In this document: piece after piece, positions 47,301 to 58,269 of the stretch
Layout: each line of letters opens with the position of its first letter
Numbering within the stretch: position 1 is the first letter of the stretch
Source of the DNA: Nissolia schottii
Lineage: Eukaryota > Streptophyta > Magnoliopsida > Fabales > Fabaceae
Assembly: GCA_003254905.1 (NCBI GenBank)
Contig: QANU01001174.1
Coordinates: 706,919 to 770,918, forward strand
Reading direction: 5' to 3'
Length of the DNA: 64,000 nucleotides
The notes under the pieces: generated by a model
Seen by the model: only the letters and a program-made list of their open reading frames with translations
Told to the model about the DNA's origin: nothing
The model's database searches: none
Made by a program: the position numbers and the translations under genes

Positions 47301-50300
47301 AATAATCAATTAGTTGTTGTCAGCCAGAACACAGACCACATCTGGCATGCGATAATGACTTGGTAGATATTCAACTATCAAAACTATCTTGGAACTTGAA
47401 ATTGTAGTATATACAAAAAATTTTGATTGGAGAAGAGAATCCCAATGGAAGGAAAAAGCTACAAACTTTGGAACATATGTTGTTTATGCCCATTGATGCT
47501 GATGTTGTTTATGCCAATCGATGGCAAACAGAAAGTAGTTAATACTTAATAATAATTAAAAAAAAAAATTAAATTGTTCAAATGAATGAACTTGGCCATG
47601 ACATCTAATACAACTCACTGCATCTACCATAGATAATAAACAATCTACTATCTGCTCTCTGCTGGATTACCATACCTACTTGTAGAAACCCCTTCTGAAT
47701 TGGAAAGTTCCTCAGGAGGAACTACTACTGAGTATTGAAATGCAATTTGAAGTGCAGGAACATCTGACTTAGTTCTGTCAAGAAAGTAACAGTGAACCTT
47801 GATCAGAACAGGAAAAGTATCACACAAGAACTATAACTATATTATGATAGAAATTATGAAAGCATAAAAGATGAAATATGTTACATAAGATTAAAAGTCA
47901 TCCAGCTACTCTTAGTTTGCCAGCAAGAGTATTTTATTTATATCGTCTAAACCCCTGTGATCAAATAGAAAGCCTTTTTTTGGGGGGTAAGTAGAGAAAT
48001 GCGTCTTATAATACCGATTCTGTTTCATTACCAAAAAAATACTGATTCTGTTCAAACAATCTGCATGTCTAATCTCTTTTTTCTCTTAATTTTCTCTCTC
48101 TCGGCATTCTTGCATGCCCAAGCAAGTTCAAGGATTTCCTTATTCAGGAGAAATCTAGAGTCAAGTATCTCATCAACAATTTTGTCACAGCCTGATTCTG
48201 AAGATAATTGTGAGTTTGTGACATCTGTGCCTGATAGAGTGAAAAGGACAGTTTCTCAAAGTAAAAAATAGGTAGCTTAGTGTCAGCAGTTCGACGCTTA
48301 AAAGACTAACTGTGAAACAGCATTGGGTTAATTAAGCTTTTCCCAACAGACATAGCAATTAAATTGGGTAACAAACAATGAAAATCATATACATGTCTAG
48401 CAAATGCAACATGTGTTAGTATACAGATGATTTCAACTGCTTAGATTAGATTGTCTTTGTCTACGACTCTACAAAGTTGTAAGTTCTTTTACTTCTCTGG
48501 AATTCAGTCGAAGAAAACCAAAGAGAACCAAAAAAAGGATAAGTTAAAGCTCTTAGATGCACAAACTTTGAAAAGTTGCCATCTTTACATTTATGGGTAA
48601 ACTAATGATTGAATATGGAGTTCAGCTATGCATACTGCCTCGCAATAAAAAGTCTAAAGTCTAAATAACAAAAAAAAGTACAAGGCTAACATGCCATTTC
48701 CAACTTCATAGTGCACCTCACTTAAGTAACAACACATTAAAAATGTACAAGCATTCAATCCAGTATGTGTCAGAGAAGGCTGTAAGTCTGTAACCAGTAA
48801 TAATTCACACCTTGAAAATCCAACATTGTTCTCAAACACAAAGTCGTAAGCATATGTAGCATAAGAATCACAACATATGATGTGTTGAACATTTTCATAC
48901 TGTGGATCTGGGAAGAAGTGACCATACTGCAACACAACATCAAGTTATTTTATAAGCAGATGTAAAATATCTGAATTACAAATCCATCCCATACAAACAC
49001 ACTTACAGAATTGCCAGGTTTAAATTCAGTTGAGGTTCTTAAACGCAGGACACAACCAAAAGCATATGGCCGACTCAGCATTCGATACCTACAAAGAGAA
49101 CAGATCACAATATAGTCACCCAAGGTGATATGTGTGAAAGTGTGTATTGTACTAATGTGTACAGAAATATCACTGATAATTTAGGTAATTTTTGGAAACT
49201 TTTCTGATTTCAACTGCATTTGAGTTTAGTTTCCAATTTGAGTTCACAATTATCACTTAAGGCAAGTGATTAATAAAAATAATGTGGTCAGTTTAATTGG
49301 ACATGGTAATTATACATCAGAAATAGTTAACTAAGATGATAAGCATTTAATTTCATGTTTTTAACCTGTTGTACTATACCACCACAAGTTTAGATTGTAC
49401 TTTGGACACAGCCAATCAGCAAATACTGAGCACTTATCTCCTACTGATTTATATTAGGCAATTGCGATAAATTTACCCGTAAAGCAAGTCTAGGGAAGAA
49501 ATTTTAAGTTAACCATGAGACTTACATGTCCTGAGGCAAAGTTGAATCCTCGGTACTTGTATATAAAAATAAGGAACCCCCACTTTCAATACTCAGAAAT
49601 TTTAGGGAAGCCAAATCTGTGTACTCATTTGTTACCGCAAATATGTCCACACAGACACCTGCTTGAACAGCAACAGCAGCCTGTAACATGTCAATTCTTC
49701 CACTTCTAAAAAATGGAAGATAACAGTAATAATAACAGAAGTTAAATACCAGATCTTTATAAAATGGTGTCTGCTCTGGGAGTAAAGCAAGATCTGCATC
49801 CTCTCCTTTGCTTGCATATTGCTCACCATATCGTCTTGTATCCAACTGTCCAGCTCCATAATCAGGGGGACCAGACAAGAAGGCAAAGATTCTAGCTGCA
49901 GTAACCAATAGAAATAACAACTGCTTGAAGCTTAAGCATGCAAAATTGAACCATAAAGAAACAAATTAACAACATTATAAATGGTGAGCTTCAGATTTAA
50001 GCATTCAAACCTAAAGCAAAGGTGTTTCCATATTCAGATCCAAGGTAATTGCAAAGGGCTTCCATTGCCACCCCAAAACCGCGCCCGCCTATCAGAACAC
50101 CATCCAGTGATTGACCTGCTGCTGTGGTTCTCTCCCATGAAGTCGTTGGTCTGAGTGTTTCAAGTGCAGATGCAATACGGTCCTTGCAAGTGTCCACCTG
50201 TAATAAAAATATGGGTTTTAGATCAGACACGTTCTCCATATACTTTGATCATTATGTTTCAACCTGAAGCAAAATTCCTAAAAGTTAAAAACATTCGATG

Positions 50301-52268
50301 TGGTTAACATACAGGAGCAAGAAACTGTAACAAAGGCATGACATCTTCAAGCCCAATTGGTAAGGTTCCCTCTGCATCAGGAGGGATGAATACATTCTTC
50401 ACAACAGGTATAGGACCTTGAACATCATACAATCCTAGTTTGTGGCTGAAGGTAGCAAGCCCAAAAAGTGAACCAGGAGCAAGAGCTGCAATGGAACAAC
50501 TAAAAAATATTAAATGCGACCTTAAAAATTGTACCTTATACTGGAAAGGAATATATAGTTTGATCAACATACTACCTTCCAAAGCTGCCAGCAACGCACT
50601 TTTAGTGAGCTCCAAAAATTCCTCCGATGCTGCAGTAGAACCCAAAATATTTTTTAGTCACAAATAACAACTGCAAAAAAGATTCATCTGCATAATTAGT
50701 AAATGAATCAAGGCTACGAAGGAAACGAGTACAACAACAACCAGTTCATGTCCTACTAGGCGGAGTCAACTGCATGAATCAGATGGGCCATAGTGTCCCG
50801 TTGTACACTATGACTATAGCATACCATTAAAATCCATTTTTTTAATGGTTTTTACCTGTGTCCAGACCTATAGCTATTGGTCTACCCTCTATATAATCTA
50901 CTCTACTTGTTAGGGCTTTCACAGGCCTTCTCCACACATGACGAAGGAACAAGAACAAAGAAAATAAAATTTTAGAATTGCATAAAAATTACAGTAAACT
51001 AGGGTCAAATTTCTTCACAATGACCACTGCATCATTCTATACAGATTCAAATGACCAAGAAGAGGCAAAAATAAGAGAGAAAGAGATAGGGATTAAGGAA
51101 AAAGATCAAAATCATAACTATCCTATCATGGACTTCTCATTCTGCAAAAGTAAGGCCAACAAACCTCCATCATACTTCCAAATGCTATATCAGTCTAACA
51201 TGTACTAATCATAACTTCAACAACCACGGGGCTTGGCATAAAATCATTGCCAGTACATACATCCACACTCATAAAATGTCTCTGTTTCAAAACCATGGTC
51301 TCAATCTCACCCTCCAGCCTCAACTCTTAAAGAAACAAAAGCAAATATCAGAACCAGATAGCAAATGCATTCAGTATATAATTATCGGGATTCATTTGTT
51401 GCACACAAAAGTTCACATCACCATAAGCAACACAAGCAAGAAAAGAATGAATTGAATTTCACACTGAACTCACGCGCGCACACGTCAAAATCAATGAACC
51501 AGCTAAAAAGAAACGCAAAAGTTGCAATCAACATCAAAACCACGTAATTCCTAACCAATTAATCTTACTGAACCATCACATTATCAAAATCAAACCACAA
51601 AAAAGGTAGACACAAGCCATTGCAATTAAGCATATCTTCATATCAAAAATGTTAGAAAAATCATGCTAAAAAAACAGTTATTAAATTCAAACAGAAAAAT
51701 CTTACAGGACAAGTCAACAGTAGCAACATACACAGGACACGCTTGCATTGCCGCTTCCTCCGACGATTCATCTGCAACAATTCAAATTCAAAGATCCAAA
51801 ATTCAAAACCAAAAACCTAAATTCAAAACCCTCCACGATTGCAATTGAAAAACCAACGCATCGACTTACAGAACCAACAAACCAATAAAAATACACAACG
51901 AAAAACTCGAAATCGCGGCTTCGAACGAAGGAATTACCTAGAGGCAATTCGAGATCCACGAACGAGGAGGTCATCTCGGCGCAGGAGCGGGGGCCGGAGT
52001 ATCGCTCGACGGCGTCGGAGGTGAGGCCGTTGAGGGTGCCGCAGAGGGCGCAGGACCACGACCACTGCTCGAGCTCGCAGTATGTGTTGAAGTACGCCCA
52101 GCAGTTCTCGCACCGCGGGAGGACGTCGCCACCGGATCCGTAGGCCGGAGACTGGCCGTTCTCGTCGACGGAGGCGAAGGGCGTGACGGTGACTCCCCAG
52201 AGGAGGCCGGAGGCCTCGCGGGCGTCGGTATCGATAGGGAAGTGCGAAACTGTTGCCCTAACCGCCAT
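44371..52268 (-). CDS. Sec23/Sec24-like COPII transport protein (14 exons, 745 aa)
   Basis: Minus-strand exons: 52268-51938, 51771-51706, 50629-50576, 50485-50313, 50197-50011, 49895-49750, 49680-49526, 49088-49007, 48926-48811, 47774-47676, 46509-46386, 45877-45600, 44887-44673 and 44582-44371. All introns are GT-AG and the exons sum to exactly 746 codons. Near residues 52-76 is the zinc finger CENC..CALC (LPRCENCWAYFNTYCELEQW then SWSCALCG). The trunk (..AACPVYVATVDLS-like 'QACPVYVATVDLS' and 'IFAVTNEYTDLASL'), the beta-sandwich, the helical domain ('VILASLEEGVREGRVLLQEW') and a C-terminal gelsolin-like part ending 'DITQKVLEFMK' follow. The layout is Sec23-like without the long disordered N-terminus of Sec24. 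It matches a plant-specific third branch of the family (Arabidopsis At2g27460, as I recall, also about 745 residues). Inferred role: cargo or coat function at ER exit sites. Intron 11 holds a solo LTR; intron 4 has a copy at 39309-39426. Confidence 0.95.
45909..46154. mobile_element. Solo LTR, probably Copia type, in an intron
   Basis: A 246-bp unit starting TGTTAGAAATAAGG and ending CAATCTCAACA. It is flanked by gtcac and gtcag, a 5-bp duplication with one difference. It contains a TATA-like 'ccataaatagg'. It sits in intron 11 of the Sec23/24-like gene; the exons on both sides remain intact. Short LTRs with TGTTAGA ends fit the Copia type. Only one LTR remains. Confidence 0.75.
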
Positions 52269-52269
52269 T

Positions 52270-53013
52270 GGGAGCGAGTTGGGAGCTGTGTCGACTCGGA
52301 TGCGGGGTACGACCGAGTTGGACTCGTTCGTGCACTCGACTCGGTAGGGCGGTAGTACTCGCTCTTTCGTTGTGTGGTGGTGTTGTGTTATGTGGGCTGC
52401 GGGCTGCTGTGCTGCTGGGTTGAAACGAAGAGGGGGGTGACAAGGTACTGAATTCCACGTCAGTGGAGCCAGTGGCGTTAAGACATTGTGACACGTTCAA
52501 AAGCATTAAGCTCACATGGATCCACAGTAGGATGACTCATTTAATATGAAAATAGCACGTAAATTAATTGGTGAGAGTTGTTTTAGTTTAACTAAGTGTC
52601 TCCGGGCTGGGACTATACCTCTGAATTCGATTTTGGAAGGCAAACTAATCATTCTAGATTGGTTCAATCTTAGTTCAAATTATTTTAACTGACTAACCTG
52701 AGCATAATTAAGTTATTTCGATTTAGTTCTCGAGACTTATTTAATCACATATATCATTAGTCAATATTTAATTATTCAAACATAATTCATAATTAAAAAT
52801 AACAATCATGTATAGGAAAAAATACATAAAAAGTATGCTTAAGTCGAGTCGAGCATTCACAATGTGGAAAATCAAGAGCTAGGGGTAGAAATATGCTAGA
52901 TGTGGCCTATTTAACAATTGACTCAAATTTAGGTCAATCGTAACGTCTATTTAATTAAATGAGTCAGGTCTAAACTAGCTGCAAAACCTCTTTGGTCTAC
53001 TACGTTTCGGTCA
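52270..53013. other. Upstream region of the Sec23/24-like gene
   Basis: A GC-richer leader and promoter zone up to about 52500, then AT-rich DNA with no gene up to the target duplication of the PMD-type MULE. Confidence 0.45.
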
Positions 53014-53022
53014 TTTTCATTA

Positions 53023-53275
53023 GAGTTTTTACTATAATGCCCTTGTTACTAGAACAAATTATCAAAATGCCCCTGTTTCAAAACATATTACAGAAATACA
53101 CTTGTTTTGGCCAGCATGGCACTCGTGACCACGTGACGAGGCCACGTCAGATTCGTCAATCCATTAGGCGAAGCTACGTCAGATTCGTCAATGTGGTAGG
53201 CGAATCCCTATACAATTCGCCAACCTGCTAGGCGAATCCATGCCAAATTCGCCAATCAGTTTGAAGAATTTGCCC
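53023..53275 (+). repeat. Left terminal inverted repeat of the PMD-type MULE
   Basis: Outer AT-rich part (53023-53100), then 'ttttggccagcatggcactc' (53105-53124), then hairpin modules. These include 'attcgtcaatccattaggcgaa', 'attcgtcaatgtggtaggcgaa', 'attcgccaacctgctaggcgaa' and 'attcgccaatcag' (about 53152-53260). Confidence 0.9.
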
Positions 53276-53822
53276 TCGAACCCCATATAGCAACCCTTCC
53301 ACCTCCAAACCCCTTTATCCATTGTTATTTTCTAAATTTCACTTCTCTCTCTAAAATCCTAATTCTCTGCCCAACTCTTGGAGTGCTGAAGGCTAGGAGT
53401 AGCTGATTCAATTTGAGCGGCAGACTTGTAAGTTTTAATTTATTATGTTATTAATTTTTTTTTAAAAAAAATTATAGTTTAACTAGTATGTGTGAATTAC
53501 GTAAATTTCTTTAAATGTAATCTTTAAATTGATTATATAAATATTGTCTATATTAGTTTGCTAAGCAATTTATGATAGAATGATGCATAGAATAGTATAG
53601 TATTGTATGTTGTCTATATTATATAAATGTTGTCTATATTAGTTTGTTAAGCAATTTATGATAGATTGATGCATAGAGTAGTATAGTATTGTATGTTGTC
53701 TATATTAGTAGCAATTTATGATAGATTGATGCGTGGAGTAGTATAGTATAGTATATGTAGTATTATATAAATGTTGTCTATATTAGTTTACTAAGCAATG
53801 TATGTTTTATATAGCTTATAAG

Positions 53823-56038
53823 ATGGTTCACCATGTAAACCCTGGTCCAAAGTACTCTTCTGTTCTTGAGTTATAAAACTGTCATGTGTCACAATATATT
53901 TGGAATGGGGCTCATGATCGTATATTACGTGCTAGACGTGTACACGGTGGGAAACACTTAGAAAAACATTGAGACCCTCCAGACTGTATCATTCCATACT
54001 TAGAGCAGGCTGGCTTTGTAGGGGTTGTTCATATAGGGTATTGCACTATTGATCACCATTTGATCATAACATTGGTAGAGAGATGGCGTCCTGAGACATA
54101 TACATTTCATATGCCTACTGGGGAATGCACCCTGAGGTTGGAGGACATTAGTATTATTTTCGAGCTTCTTATTGATGGTCATGCTGTGATTAACCGAACT
54201 CATGATGATCACTTGGTGGATCGATGTGAAGAATTACTGGGTGCGCGTCCACCAGTGCATGGTGGGTATTTTGGATCACATATTCGATTGTCATGGCTAA
54301 CTGAGTTACTTAATAATGAGCCTGATGACAATGCTAACGATGTTTTGGTCTAGCAGTATGCACGAGCATACTTGCTTCATTTCGCTGGAGGAACATTGTT
54401 TCCCGACCATTCAGGGTCATGGGTGCATTCTATGTTCCTCCCACTTTTCGAGGACTTCGTCAATGCTGAAACATACAATTGGGGATCTGTAGCCTTAGCT
54501 TTTATGTATGGGGAGCTTTGCAAGGCTACTGATTATGATCACTATGACATTGGAGGCCATTGCGTTATTCTCCACTATTGGGTTTGGCATAGATTTCCTC
54601 GTCTTGCCCCTTCACTTGCTGACCCCGCTGACGAAGCAACCTGGAATCAATATCTACCTGATCATGCACACTTTCGTCCATTGGGATTTAAGTAAGTATT
54701 ATTTATTTTGTTTGTGTATTCTGTTTGAATTACACATTCAATGTGCATTTTATAATGTGATTTACTAATGTGTATTACATTTAAATTTGAATTAGGTGGT
54801 ATAACCATAAAGTTTTATTAGACTCTCCATTGCACTTTCTTTAGTATTATCTTCATTTTTTTTATAGCTTGAAGAAAAATGAGGTAATTATATAAATATT
54901 TGTATTTTTATTATTCCACTTTCGACTATAATGTTTTTACTAACTTTGTTCACTTTTTTTAGATTATATGGCAATCATATACTAAAGAAATATTGGCAGA
55001 ACTTCCTGACTTTTGCATGGCAGGGGAAGACATTAGGCAAGTAGTGGCCCTTTGCTATGCTTTTTCATCGTTGAGTGGCACCAACTTGATAGGTTTATGC
55101 GTCAGTTTGGTATGGATCAGCATATACCAGGGAGGCCACATCAGCAGGATCACTTATATAACATCACCCTAGCTGAAAAGGCAGAACAATATTGGTCGGA
55201 TGTACATAGGCAGTATATTGCCTACTAGGATGATCGTCAGACGCAAATTGTTAGCCAGAGACCATTGTCTATGTCTCTTATTGCACGTTCAAAATACATG
55301 CAATGATATAAAAAAATAACTCGACGTTGGATCAGTCACACTTCGGCGACTCTAGGGTTAATAATTTTTTGAAGAGGATTTACTTCATATTATTAATGAT
55401 AATTATTGGTATTTCAACTTGTTAGGCTAACATTGCGGAACAAAATCTTTGGTTTGTTGATCCTCACTCTGCATTTAACATGGACAAGCTTTGAACATCA
55501 GCCGAGGCTATCCTATCTACATTACAGGAGCATGATCGAATTTCAAGGGAACAACTTCAGTTAACTCCTTCTTCTATGACTAATTTAATTCCATCACCCC
55601 CTGATGACGATAACCAGGGCTCAAGGGCACGTCATAGAAAAAGAACTGGATTAGCAGATTGACAAAGACGAGTTTGTAATACTAGAACATCTGAGTCTTC
55701 AAGCCACCAAAGTGCTCAGCATGACCACTGCCACAGCTAATATTGATATTGTTAACCCACCATCTCACCCATCAGTTGCTCCATATCCTTCACGCCCAAA
55801 TTACTATCCACCACCATGTCATTATGGATATTCATATCCTCCATACTCTTACCCACCACCATCACACCCTTACCCATTACCACCATCACCACCACATTAC
55901 CCTTACCCATCACCACCACCACCACCACATTCTTACCCACCATCAGTTTATCCTTACCCCCCCATATACTTATCCATCAGATGCTGGCACGTTAGCTGAC
56001 CCTCATCCTAGACTGCCATGCTCTGATACTCAACATTA
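53823..56038 (+). pseudogene. Plant mobile domain (PMD) protein gene, broken
   Basis: Starts 'MVHHVNPGPKYSS'. PMD hallmarks follow: 'IIPYLEQAGFVGVVHIGYCT', 'LVERWRPETYTFHMPTGECT', 'LRLEDISIIFELLIDGHAVI' (54060-54190), then 'GTLFPDHSGSWVHSMFLPLF', 'YNWGSVALAFMYGELCKAT' and 'HYWVWHRFPRLAPS' (54380-54691). Introns fit at 54692-54795 (AA|GTAAGT..TTAG|GTGG) and before 54961. Later parts are 'IIWQSYTKEILAELPDF' and 'VEWHQLDRFMRQFGMDQHIP'. A Pro/Tyr/His-rich tail is encoded at 55740-55980. In-frame stops (for example after codon 18 and at 54351) and at least one frame change make it non-functional. PMD proteins of host origin (MAIN, MAIL1) act in silencing and genome integrity; related copies travel in Mutator-like and Gypsy elements. 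Confidence 0.85.
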
Positions 56039-56039
56039 G

Positions 56040-57840
56040 TGGCTTTGTTAGCTTTAATTTAATTTGGTTTTTTTGTTGGCTTTGTTAACTTTGCTATTTT
56101 TAATTCAGTTATTTTAATTTTATGTAATGTACTTTTAACTTATGTATTTTTATTATATGCAATTTTATATAAATGTGCAACTCTTGTTTTTATTTGAAAC
56201 ATAAATGTTATATCACCGACATGACAACCATAAACTACATGTCATAACTTATCTTCCAAGACCTGTCCAACTTTAAGTAGGTTATGCTAGACCCGAGATG
56301 GTTTGTTTCCTATGTTCACCTCCATATAATTCTCATTGCAAAAATACTTGTACATGAAGATATTTTGGAATAAGGAATGTTCCCTTGTTATCAACATCCA
56401 ACATTATTTGCTTCACATGGCAAGACTAAAGGCCGTTAGCTCCTATTCCCCCTTTTGTGATGCTCTGTGCCTTCATATGTCATTGGCAAAGGTTATTGAG
56501 ACCTTAGGAAGGGTTTTAGAGGGCCTAGGGGTCCTAGATATCCTCAGAGACATTTTAGGTGTAATAGTCAGAGCGTAGTGGTGCCTTGGGAGCTCAATTG
56601 CGCTAGGACCTAAGCGTAATGACGCTTTGTGAGCAAGAAGTCCCACATCGCCCAACACTACTGGGAGTAGTACGGATCACCTCTTATAAATATAAAACCC
56701 CCTTGTTAGCTTTTTCTTCACACCTTGGATAAGTAGATACTTCTACTTGTCTTTTCCTCATTCTTTAGTACATTTATGCACTTAGAGAAGATCCTTTCCA
56801 CGTGAGGCATTTTCCTAGTTTATGTTCTGTTGTCTACGAGCAATGTGGGTGCATGAATGTGACACTTATAACCATAGTTTAATCACCTAATTAAGGGCTT
56901 ATTATCATAATCAAGATTATAAGTGACAAAAGATTACCATTTTGCTCCTAGTCTTAATAGAAACTTTTAAACTAGTCTAGTTAAGGTTTAATCAAATTAT
57001 TAGAAACCTTAATCAACTTAGAATCCCTTATTAGCAAGGAGAAAATCATCATTATCATCATTTATGTACATCAAACAAAGAATGACCAAGAAGCCTGGCA
57101 CCGCCGCCACCAAAGCCACATGTCCTTCCTTGCCTTGGATTCCAATGGAGTCTTTCTCTTTGTCAATTGCTGAGTAATTTGATTGATTTGGATGACTGTT
57201 ACAAATTTAGGGTTTTCTATTGATTCTAATCCAAAGGGTGTCGATTTTGGCCAAGATATATAAATCTAGCATATATATATATATATTAGTATATATATTA
57301 TATCTATTATCTATATATTTATATCTATAACATAATCGTAAATGATATTATGGACCCTTGCCCCTGTACTGTTTCATTATCTTTTTGTTTTCATACAAAT
57401 AACCCATTTTTCTATGTTGGTGTTACTACTATTAACTAGTTGGAGGTTCAGGTGATCATCTTCTTGGAGTTGAAGAATTAATCAATCAATCAATCTTTTC
57501 CTTTTAAAGTTTGAGGTGAAGGTTGATTTTAGTTCCTACTATGAATTTTTAAGGTTTGAAGAATTGTGATTCTTTATTAGCCTTTAGAGACTACTCGGGT
57601 CATTCGAAATTTTTTTGTCGGCCAGTATTATTTACCTCAAGATGATTCCCTAAATAAAAAATTGTAAAGATTTTTTTTCTTTTTTTCTGATTGAAATAAA
57701 AGGCTCAAACCACAACTATGTCCGCAAGCAAAGCAAACACACAATGACAACTCATTAACAATCCAACACCAAGATTAACCTACAAACTCAACCCTTTCGG
57801 AAATACCATTAAGATCATATTAAGTGGGAAAACAATATGA
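56040..57840. other. Right interior of the PMD-type MULE, no gene
   Basis: AT-rich filler between the PMD gene and the right inverted repeat, apart from the USE/TATA pair. No transposase similarity in any frame. Confidence 0.5.
56640..56692 (+). promoter_or_regulatory. snRNA-type USE + TATA pair inside the MULE
   Basis: GTCCCACATCG (56640-56650) matches the plant snRNA upstream element RTCCCACATCG. TATAAATA follows at 56685-56692, 34 bases later, the spacing of Pol II-transcribed snRNA genes rather than U6. The sequence after it (from about 56715) does not begin like U1, U2, U4 or U5. Confidence 0.5.
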
Positions 57841-57939
57841 TAGAATGCGGAGGAAAATCAATGATTTTGGCCAGGGACTTTATTTGCAAATAAAAGGTAA
57901 AAGGGGGTTTAAACGTAAAATTGTGAAAATTACTCGAGG

Positions 57940-58256
57940 ACAAATTCGCCTAACTGATTGGCAAATTTTTATTGAATTCGCTAAACCGGTTGACGAATAT
58001 AATGCTGATTTGGCGTCAATGTTGGCGAATTTGACAGGGATTCGCCTAGCGAGTTGGCGAATCCTGCTGACATTCGCCTACCGCATTAGCGAATTTAACG
58101 TGGCTCCGCCTAGTAGATTGACAAATCTAACGTGGTCTCGCCACGTGGCCACGAGTGTCATGCTGGCCAAAACAGGTGTATTCTTGTAATATGTTTTGAA
58201 ATAGATGCATTTTGGTAATTTGATTTAGTAACATGGGCATTATAGTAAAAATACTC
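57940..58256 (-). repeat. Right terminal inverted repeat of the PMD-type MULE
   Basis: Inverted counterpart of 53023-53275. The modules 'attcgcctaactgattggcaaat', 'attcgctaaaccggttgacgaat', 'attcgcctagcgagttggcgaat' and 'attcgcctaccgcattagcgaat' precede 'catgctggccaaaac' and the AT-rich outer end. Confidence 0.9.
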
Positions 58257-58269
58257 TTTTCATTACATC

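Larger units (their letters stand above)
53023..58256 (+). mobile_element. PMD-carrying Mutator-like element with exact 9-bp TSD
   Basis: A 5,234-bp element. The left end 'gagtttttactataatgccc' and the right end, inverted ('gagtatttttactataatgc'), begin long terminal inverted repeats of at least 230 bp. These share 'caaaacatattac', 'ttttggccagcatg', the 'ccacgt' phrases and the hairpin modules. The exact 9-bp duplication ttttcatta flanks it (53014-53022 and 58257-58265), as expected for a Mutator-like transposase. Inside is a plus-strand plant mobile domain (PMD) gene (53823-56038) but no transposase that I can see, so it would need one supplied elsewhere. A transposase relic lies just outside the right end but belongs to different, older DNA. 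The arms of the inverted repeats differ at roughly one base in five, yet the duplication is exact. Confidence 0.92.

Noticed and set aside
49690-49720. Alternative acceptor TTTTTTAG near 49715 for Sec23/24-like exon 7
   Set aside because: It would open a frame that stops after four codons; the acceptor TTACAG|GCTGCT keeps the frame and gives the expected family sequence.
55752-56039. His-rich and Val/Met-rich frames at the PMD gene tail
   Set aside because: They are alternative frames of a CCA/CAC-rich repeat; the Pro/Tyr frame is the one that continues the PMD-type tail.
56690-56900. An snRNA gene behind the USE/TATA pair
   Set aside because: The downstream sequence does not match the known 5' ends of U1, U2, U4, U5 or U6.
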